Assembly (NCBI GenBank): GCA_021807085.1
Contig: JAKAPM010000007.1
Location: 1 to 40,377 of the forward strand
Length of the DNA stretch: 40,377 nucleotides
Source: Nanobdellota archaeon
GTDB taxonomy: Archaea; Nanobdellota; Nanobdellia; Parvarchaeales; Parvarchaeaceae
Direction: 5' to 3'
Shown: positions 34,769 to 40,377 of the stretch, piece after piece
Position numbering within the stretch: the first letter of the stretch is position 1
Layout of the letters: each line of letters begins with the position of its first letter
Program-made: the position numbers and the translations under genes
The notes under the pieces: model-generated
Databases searched by the model: none
What the model was told of the DNA's origin: nothing
The model's input: only the letters and a program-made list of their open reading frames with translations

Positions 34769-37700
34769 ATGGCGAATAATTCTTACACTAAAGACATATC
34801 TGATGAAGTGAATCGCCAGTACGAAGTTGTAGGTAAGCTCAAAGAGATTAAAGTCCCAATAGCCGCTGACGTTGCTTCCAGGATTGAAGGGCTCCTGTCT
34901 GTGTTGAACCCGCACCTATTGAACAGCGGTCTGGCTGATTTTATAAGGGAGTCAGAGAAAAAATATTCTCCGAACGACTGGAGGGTGGCTCTCGACATTG
35001 CGATAGCCACTGCGCAGTCGAAGTTCATACAATTCGGTAGCGTCCACGACGCCATAGAGATGGGGATAAGGGTCGGCCTCGCTTACATCACTTCTGCGAT
35101 AGTCTCCGCTCCACTCGAAGGTTTTGTTGGCTTAGAGCTCAAAAAGAGAAAGGACGGTAACGAGTATTTGGCGTGCTACTTCGGCGGCCCAATTCGTGGT
35201 GCGGGCGGTACCGCAGCGGCGTCTGTGGTGGTTATAGCCGACGCACTCAGGGCTGCTTTCGACCTGGGCAAATACGATCCGGACGAACAGGAAATAAGTA
35301 GGGTCAAGGTAGAAGTGACAGACTACAATGATTATGAGGCCAGGCTACAGTACATGCCAAGCCTGGAAGAACTTGATTTTGTGATGCGAAATATCCCGAT
35401 AGAAATCGAAGGGGATCCGACCTCCGACAGGGAAGTGTCGGCGTACAAGAATCTTCCTAGAGTCAAGACAAACAAAATCAGAGGCGGTATGTGCCTAGTT
35501 ATGTGTGAGGGGTTCACCCAAAAGGCTGCTAAAGTTAATAAGACACTCAAGAACATCTCAGACGCCTACAGAATAACCGACGATTTCAAATTTCTTGGGG
35601 AATATCTGAGAATAAAGGAGATGGCGCACACCGAATCGAATAAAACATCAGAGAACAGCGCGAAAGTGTTGCCCAACTACAGGTATCTTGAAGAGCTTGC
35701 GGCTGGAAGGCCCGTGTTTGCCTATCCTCTGACGAGCGGAGGCTTCAGGCTGAGATACGGGCGCAGCCGGACATCAGGTCTGGCCGCCGCATCCGTAAAT
35801 CCCGCTACCAATAGAATACTCTCCGATTTCATAGCTACAGGGTCACAGCTGAGGGTGGAGCTGCCAGGTAAAGCGTGTGCGGTAACGCCGTGCTCCACGA
35901 TAGACGGTCCAATTGTAAAGCTGAAAGACGGAAGCGTCAGGAGGCTGAACACGCTCGACAAGGCAGACGAAGTGTACAAAAATATTTCAGAGATTCTATA
36001 CCTCGGAGATATCCTCTTTAACTACGGCGACTTTTCTGAGCAGGGCCACCTTCTGATGCCTTCACCGTTTGTTGAGGAATGGTGGGATAGAATAGTCGAA
36101 GAGGCTGGCCCGCAGGCTGTGAAAGCTTCGGAGATGGCATCCAGCTTCGGAGATTACCTCGAGCTGTCAGAAAAATATTCGCTGCCATTACATCCAAAAT
36201 TTCTCTATTTCTGGTCGCAGTTGTCGCAACAGCGTCTGAAGGAGTTGCTGGAATACGTTTACACGCACGCACGCGTCGAGATACAGACGTCTATATCTGG
36301 AAAGGAACACAAACTTCTGCATTTGAAATACGACTCGAATGTGAAAAGGACGCTAGAACTGCTAGGTTTGGAGCACTATATGGTGGAGGATATCATAATT
36401 GATAACGCCGATGCCTTTCTCTACACTCTCGGATACGGTAGAAAGAGCTTCGATGAAGCGGTTCTGAAATTTTCGGATGGCACTTCTAACATAGAAGCGC
36501 TGAGCGAAATTAGCGGAGTGGCTATAAAGGATTCCGCAGGTACATTTATAGGTGGTAGGCTTGGAAGACCGGAAAAAGCAAAGATGCGGGAAATGGAGAC
36601 TAATCCGAACGTAATATTTCCTATTGCTAACAACGGCGGCCTGTCGCGTAACATAATCACAGCTGCTGAAAAAGGACAGATAACTGCCGAGTATGCAACG
36701 TTCTTCTGCGACAAATGCAAGAAAGAATCCATATATTCGACCTGCATTTACTGCGGCGGGTCGACCAGCAGGATATATTACTGCAGGACCTGCATGTCGA
36801 AGAGCAGAGAACAAGTGCACCATGGCAAGCCGACTTCGAAAAAATCTAAGACCAAGATAGACCTCAAAGAATACCTCGACAGGGCTTTTGCCAGGCTTGG
36901 CATACAAGATAGGCCTGCAGCGATAAAGGGAGTCAAGGGCGTTTTCAACTCTTCTGGCGACATAGAACCCCTGGAAAAAGGGATACTAAGGTCGGTTTAC
37001 AAACTGAACGTCAACAAGGACGGCACGGTAAGGTTTGACGCTATAGAGGTCCCAATAACCCATTTCAAGCCCAAGGAGATAGAAGTCGGTATAGAACGGC
37101 TGAAGGAATTGGGGTACGACAAGGACATGTACGGAAACGACCTTGTGGACCAGAACCAAGTGCTGCAGCTGAAGCCGCAGGATATAATACTGCCGACGTA
37201 CGGGGACCAGAACGAGAACGCTTCCGACGTATTCTTCAGGGTATCCCAGTTTATAGACGACCTTATGGTGAAATATTACGGCGCTGGTAAGATAATGAAC
37301 GTAAACTCCAAGCAGGATCTGATAGGCAAACTGGTCGTCGGTCTCGCACCACACACTTCCTCCGGCACAGTAGGGAGAATAATAGGGTTCTCTAAGACAC
37401 AGGGCCTGTTCGCGCATCCTTTCTTCCACGCGGCGATGAGGAGAAACTGCGATGGAGACGAAGCAGCTCTTCTTCTGTTGACGGACATGCTCTTGAATTT
37501 CGACAGGGAACTGCTGCCTGACACCCGCGGCGCGAGGTATATGGATTCTCCCCTAGTCATCTCTACAGTCCTAGACGTTAACAGCATAGATTCCGAGGCG
37601 TACAATCTCGACATAGTCAGCAAATATCCAAAGGAGTTTTACGAGGCCACTCTCTCCTATTCCAAACCATCCGACATAAAGATAAAGCAAGTCAAGTCCA

Positions 37701-38191
37701 TACTCAACGAGCCGGACTCGGCGATTTACTTCACGCACGGCACGGACGACATAAACGCAGGGGTCAACGTGTCATCCTACAAGACTCTGGAGACCATGAT
37801 GGAGAAAGTCACGTCGCAGATGGAGCTGCAGAGGAGGATAAGGGCAGTGGATGTGGCGGACACCGCGCGCATAATAATAGAGAAGCACTTCATAAAGGAT
37901 ATAAAAGGAAACCTGAGGCGTTTCGGTACAGAGGAATTCAGGTGCGTGAAGTGCAACGAAAGGTACAAAAGGGCGCCACTCATTGGAAAGTGCAGGAAAT
38001 GCGGAGGGAACCTAGTACTCACTTCGAGCGAGGGAAACGTCAGGAAATACCTCGATGTCTCCCTGGAGATAGCAAACAACTACGACGTACCGGTCTATCT
38101 CAAGAACGAACTAGATCTGATAAAGATAACCCTGGACAGCATATTCGGCGAGAAAGAGAGGATCAAACAGGCGTCGCTGTTGGCTTTCTGA
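34769..38191 (+). CDS. polC: DNA polymerase D large subunit (DP2)
   Basis: 1140 residues, the catalytic subunit of the euryarchaeal/DPANN replicative polymerase PolD. The N-terminus begins 'YEVVGKLKEIKVPIAADVAS'. Hallmarks: 'YFGGPIRGAGGTAAASVV', 'EVTDYNDYEARLQYMPSLEE', 'RSRTSGLAAASVNPAT', first zinc module 'FFCDKCKK...CIYCGG' with 'YYCRTC' (about 645-675), 'KQDLIGKLVVGLAPHTSSGT', the active-site 'MRRNCDGDEAALLLL' (about 890), and a second zinc module 'FRCVKCNERY...CRKCGG' (about 1057-1080). No intein interrupts the CDGDE site, a frequent intein position. The small subunit DP1 is not in the window. Confidence 0.97.
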   Translation: MANNSYTKDISDEVNRQYEVVGKLKEIKVPIAADVASRIEGLLSVLNPHLLNSGLADFIRESEKKYSPNDWRVALDIAIATAQSKFIQFGSVHDAIEMGIRVGLAYITSAIVSAPLEGFVGLELKKRKDGNEYLACYFGGPIRGAGGTAAASVVVIADALRAAFDLGKYDPDEQEISRVKVEVTDYNDYEARLQYMPSLEELDFVMRNIPIEIEGDPTSDREVSAYKNLPRVKTNKIRGGMCLVMCEGFTQKAAKVNKTLKNISDAYRITDDFKFLGEYLRIKEMAHTESNKTSENSAKVLPNYRYLEELAAGRPVFAYPLTSGGFRLRYGRSRTSGLAAASVNPATNRILSDFIATGSQLRVELPGKACAVTPCSTIDGPIVKLKDGSVRRLNTLDKADEVYKNISEILYLGDILFNYGDFSEQGHLLMPSPFVEEWWDRIVEEAGPQAVKASEMASSFGDYLELSEKYSLPLHPKFLYFWSQLSQQRLKELLEYVYTHARVEIQTSISGKEHKLLHLKYDSNVKRTLELLGLEHYMVEDIIIDNADAFLYTLGYGRKSFDEAVLKFSDGTSNIEALSEISGVAIKDSAGTFIGGRLGRPEKAKMREMETNPNVIFPIANNGGLSRNIITAAEKGQITAEYATFFCDKCKKESIYSTCIYCGGSTSRIYYCRTCMSKSREQVHHGKPTSKKSKTKIDLKEYLDRAFARLGIQDRPAAIKGVKGVFNSSGDIEPLEKGILRSVYKLNVNKDGTVRFDAIEVPITHFKPKEIEVGIERLKELGYDKDMYGNDLVDQNQVLQLKPQDIILPTYGDQNENASDVFFRVSQFIDDLMVKYYGAGKIMNVNSKQDLIGKLVVGLAPHTSSGTVGRIIGFSKTQGLFAHPFFHAAMRRNCDGDEAALLLLTDMLLNFDRELLPDTRGARYMDSPLVISTVLDVNSIDSEAYNLDIVSKYPKEFYEATLSYSKPSDIKIKQVKSILNEPDSAIYFTHGTDDINAGVNVSSYKTLETMMEKVTSQMELQRRIRAVDVADTARIIIEKHFIKDIKGNLRRFGTEEFRCVKCNERYKRAPLIGKCRKCGGNLVLTSSEGNVRKYLDVSLEIANNYDVPVYLKNELDLIKITLDSIFGEKERIKQASLLAF

Positions 38192-38194
38192 ACT

Positions 38195-39280
38195 CTACCT
38201 GAGGTGTTCGAGGCTGTTCTCCAGCTTGTCTATTATATCCTGGAACAGGACCTCTTTGACCATCCCTTCCACCTTTATATTGTATTTTTTCTTCCCGAAA
38301 GCTATCATATTCATCTGGTATTTCCCGGTGACGTCGCGTATCTTCTTTATGTGGAGTTTTATCTTTTTTATCCCCCCAACATTATAGAGCATCGATTCCC
38401 TCTTGTTTATCATGCTCCTTATCATTATTATGAAATCCCAGTCGTAGTCGCCTGACACCTCTATATCTATGCTGTCTCCTATGTTCTTCGCGGCCAGGAG
38501 GTCCAGTATCTTCAGCCTGCTGAGTATTCCTACCGGGCGGTTGTCGTTGTCTATTACAGTGGCTCCTTTTACCTTGGCTGTGAGCATCATCTCAAGGGCT
38601 TTTCTCAGATTGAGGTTGAGGTATATCTTAGGAAGCTCCTTTCTCGCAACCTCCATGACATTGACGTCCTTATAGGAGTAGTCCCTCCTATCCGGGTCCT
38701 TTTTCCCCTTGTTTGTGCTCGTGAGCCTCTTGTTGAAAGTGTAGTTGAATATGTCAGATATCATGACCTCTCCGACCAGCTTCCCGAAATTGTCTATTAT
38801 CGGCAGGCTGTCTATCTTGTTTATCGATGCGAGATTCTGCGCCTTTCCTATAGTATCCTCGGTCCTGAGGATGGGAAACCTCTTTATGACTATATCCTCT
38901 ACCTTTATCTGGTCGAATATCCTGCTGTTTATCAGGAGCTTCAGGACATCGTAATCGGATATTATGCCAACTATTTTCTTGTCTTCGTCAACAACAGGCA
39001 ATGCGCCTACGCCGCTGCTCTGCATCAGCTGTATGGTACGGTTTATCGAATCCCTCTGGTAGACTGCAGGCACTCTCTTGGCCAGCTCGAGCGCTTTCTT
39101 TGCGTGCATGGCGTTGGCGGATATTACGTCGTAATAGAGCAGAAGCCCTGCATATTTCTTGTTTAGGAGAACGGGTATCTCCTTTATGTTCCTAGAATCC
39201 ATCAGGTCCAGCGTTTTGTCTATAGACGCGTTTGCGTCCACGCAAACTACTTTTCTCGTCATTATCTTCGATACGTTCAT
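38195..39280 (-). CDS. Four-CBS-domain protein with C-terminal HPF-like domain
   Basis: 361 residues. CBS units at about 1-58, 70-118, 127-180 and 205-262, each with the 'mt..vv.v.......a...m....i..lPVvd' pattern ('MTRKVVCVDANASIDKTLDL', 'SSGVGALPVVDEDKKIVGII'). They form two Bateman modules likely to bind adenine nucleotides. Residues 270-360 give beta-alpha-beta-beta-beta-alpha: 'IDIEVSGDYD', 'FIIMIRSMINKRESML', 'IKKIKLHIKKIR', 'YQMNMIAFG', 'KKYNIKVEGM', 'LFQDIIDKLENSLEHL', the order of the HPF/YfiA ribosome-hibernation fold. So it may be a nucleotide-controlled ribosome factor. Stop is 4 nt from the convergent polC. Confidence 0.8.
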   Translation of the reverse strand: MNVSKIMTRKVVCVDANASIDKTLDLMDSRNIKEIPVLLNKKYAGLLLYYDVISANAMHAKKALELAKRVPAVYQRDSINRTIQLMQSSGVGALPVVDEDKKIVGIISDYDVLKLLINSRIFDQIKVEDIVIKRFPILRTEDTIGKAQNLASINKIDSLPIIDNFGKLVGEVMISDIFNYTFNKRLTSTNKGKKDPDRRDYSYKDVNVMEVARKELPKIYLNLNLRKALEMMLTAKVKGATVIDNDNRPVGILSRLKILDLLAAKNIGDSIDIEVSGDYDWDFIIMIRSMINKRESMLYNVGGIKKIKLHIKKIRDVTGKYQMNMIAFGKKKYNIKVEGMVKEVLFQDIIDKLENSLEHLR

Positions 39281-39298
39281 AAAAACCTCCTTCGCGGT

Positions 39299-39898
39299 CT
39301 ATTCTTTTTCAGTAAGTCTGACTATAGGGGAGAGTATCCCCAAGATTATGTAAGCTAAAAACAGCGCATAAACAGCTATCGACGACGCACTCACAGTTGT
39401 GTTGTTGAAACCAAGATAGCTGAACAGTATCGCGACAGCCAGAGTATTGAACGGCAGGTATACCAGTATACCGATGAAAACGAACATAGAGAAAATCACA
39501 GTGAATATCATCCCTATCCTGACCCTCTCCCTGTTCTTGGACCTCAGGTAGAACGCCGAAATTATCATGAACGTTCCAGCTATTACCATAAGTGGCACGA
39601 GCAGAAGCAGCGCTTCCTGCAGCGACACTGCACCCTGGGACAGTATAGACAGGTAACTCTGTAGCGTCGCGTTGCTCGTGTTCTGCAGCAGGCTGTTCAG
39701 CGCACCCTGGTCGAATGTCACTACGCTCCAGTTACCAACCAGCGCCGTCAATCCGCCTGCTATCGCGGCTATCCCAGACACAAGCGCGAACACGAACGAA
39801 AGAAACTTTACGTTGCGCCATCCTTTCTCATTTTTTGGGGATTCCGCCCTGCGTTCTTCCGCTCCCGCTTTCTTAGATTCGCTCCTTCTTGTTTCCAT
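39299..39898 (-). CDS. Four-helix membrane protein with charged N-terminal tail
   Basis: 199 residues from the ATG at 39898 (METRRSESKKAGAEERRAES); a TTG just before is less likely. A 30-residue highly charged, probably disordered N-terminus precedes helices 'FLSFVFALVSGIAAIAGGLT', 'ALLLLVPLMVIAGTFMIISA', 'IGMIFTVIFSMFVFIGILVY' and 'SIAVYALFLAYIILGILSPI'. The loop after helix 1 has a sequon and is likely extracellular. An ATATAAAA-like TATA region lies about 25-30 nt upstream. No family recognised. Confidence 0.7.
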   Translation of the reverse strand: METRRSESKKAGAEERRAESPKNEKGWRNVKFLSFVFALVSGIAAIAGGLTALVGNWSVVTFDQGALNSLLQNTSNATLQSYLSILSQGAVSLQEALLLLVPLMVIAGTFMIISAFYLRSKNRERVRIGMIFTVIFSMFVFIGILVYLPFNTLAVAILFSYLGFNNTTVSASSIAVYALFLAYIILGILSPIVRLTEKE

Positions 39899-39966
39899 CA
39901 ACGTTGCCTTGAGGCTAATTTTATATTAGATTTTAAATACCTCGTTGCTTATATACGCTACAGCCA

Positions 39967-40320
39967 TCAGGGATACAGTCTTCTCATCGTCCTCGGAAAA
40001 GGCACAGTGTACATTATGTGCGGAAGCTTGCATATCCACATCACCAACCTGTCTACGCCAAGACCGAATCCTGAATGCGGTATCGCACCGTATCTTCTGA
40101 GGTCTATGTACCATTTGTAGCTGTCCGGATCCAATCCCTCCTCCTTGAGTCTTCTAACCAGAGTCTCCTTATCGTCTACCCTCTGTCCCCCCCCGACTAT
40201 CTCACCATACCCTTCCGGTGCGAGAAGGTCGTTGCACAGGACATGCGTGGGGTCCTCCGGGTCTGGTTTGTGGTAGAACGGTTTGAGTTTGGAAGGATAA
40301 TCCATCGAGAAGAGTGGCAC
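39967..40320 (-). CDS. asnS: Asparaginyl-tRNA synthetase, C-terminal part (disrupted near window edge)
   Basis: The last ~117 residues of class II AsnRS: 'DYPSKLKPFYHKPDPEDPTH', 'DLLAPEGYGEIVGGGQR' (family GGSQR), 'YKWYIDLRRYGAIPHSGFGL' and motif 3 'GLGVDRLVMWICKLPHIMYT', ending 'PFPRTMRRLYP'. It should continue upstream past the right edge, and family similarity does begin before 40320 ('KRDVPLF'). But the frame meets a TAA at 40348-40350, 28 nt from the edge. A frameshift or low-quality sequence end is more likely than a real stop, because an AsnRS without its N-terminal two thirds would be inactive. The GTG at 40320 is not a credible start. Confidence 0.85.
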   Translation of the reverse strand: MPLFSMDYPSKLKPFYHKPDPEDPTHVLCNDLLAPEGYGEIVGGGQRVDDKETLVRRLKEEGLDPDSYKWYIDLRRYGAIPHSGFGLGVDRLVMWICKLPHIMYTVPFPRTMRRLYP

Positions 40321-40377
40321 GTCTCGCTTCGATGTTCCAACACTCTCTTAGTCAGGGCCGGCCTCTGGGCGGGAACC

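Noticed and set aside
34769-38191. Intein in DP2
   Set aside because: The CDGDE region reads continuously with no inserted splicing-domain sequence, and the total length is normal.

Overview
The window reads as a compact archaeal chromosome segment, most like a small-genome DPANN/Micrarchaeota-type (ARMAN-like) euryarchaeon; the exact lineage is inferred. Evidence: DNA polymerase D large subunit, PCNA, RpoE1/Spt4, ribosomal proteins S24e, S27ae and S2, aEF-1beta, Pth2, RNase J, an archaeal-type valyl-tRNA synthetase, a BHB-type tRNA intron, TATA boxes about 25 nt upstream of start codons (leaderless transcripts), heavy use of ATA and AGG/AGA codons, and many overlapping genes. No plasmid or phage backbone, CRISPR array or rRNA is seen.

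Layout. 1-902: 3' part of a large surface protein with a LamG-like domain. 921-2104 (-): rpoE1-spt4-rps24e-rps27ae. 2258-3172: E1-like (ThiF/MoeB) adenylyltransferase. 3137-5249: a small two-helix membrane protein and three tandem, apparently paralogous membrane proteins. 5253-6697 (-): LigT-type phosphodiesterase and an HTH/S-layer-like fusion protein. 6837-9216: glmS and a metallophosphoesterase. 9452-9543: intron-containing tRNA-Arg(TCG). 9553-11077: an AT-rich 1.5-kb island. 11125-13716: a small protein, two winged-helix proteins and a long coiled-coil protein. 13752-21624 (-): a long gene cluster eno-rps2-DUF192-asnB-like-rnj-valS-SAMP-ttuA. 21717-23264: anchored secreted protein, OB-fold protein, pcna. 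23267-25260: nuclease, tRNA-Gly, frameshifted ORF, membrane protein, pth2, Zn-ribbon protein, aEF-1beta. 25257-29947 (-): DHH phosphoesterase, a 718-aa double metallophosphoesterase, serS. 30002-30753: tRNA-Val and a DNA glycosylase. 30766-33120 (-): PadR regulator with an ABC exporter. 33313-34674 (-): Mqo-like flavoprotein. 34769-38191: polC (DP2). 38195-40377 (-): CBS/HPF-like protein, membrane protein, and the asnS C-terminus, disrupted near the window edge.

The most notable finding is the island at 9553-11077. It is bounded by about 31-bp imperfect terminal inverted repeats and by 13-bp direct repeats (CCCTCATTATGCT), and it sits exactly at the 3' end of tRNA-Arg. It encodes only a 56-aa protein, a SAM methyltransferase and a 94-aa protein, with no transposase, integrase or Cas1. 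This is the structure of a non-autonomous transposable element, and the target choice and duplication length recall casposons. Other points of interest are single symmetric TATA boxes that appear to serve two divergent genes, a metallophosphoesterase whose first module has lost its metal ligands, a CBS protein ending in a hibernation-factor-like fold, and a complete-looking E1/ubiquitin-like carrier/thiolase set for tRNA thiolation.
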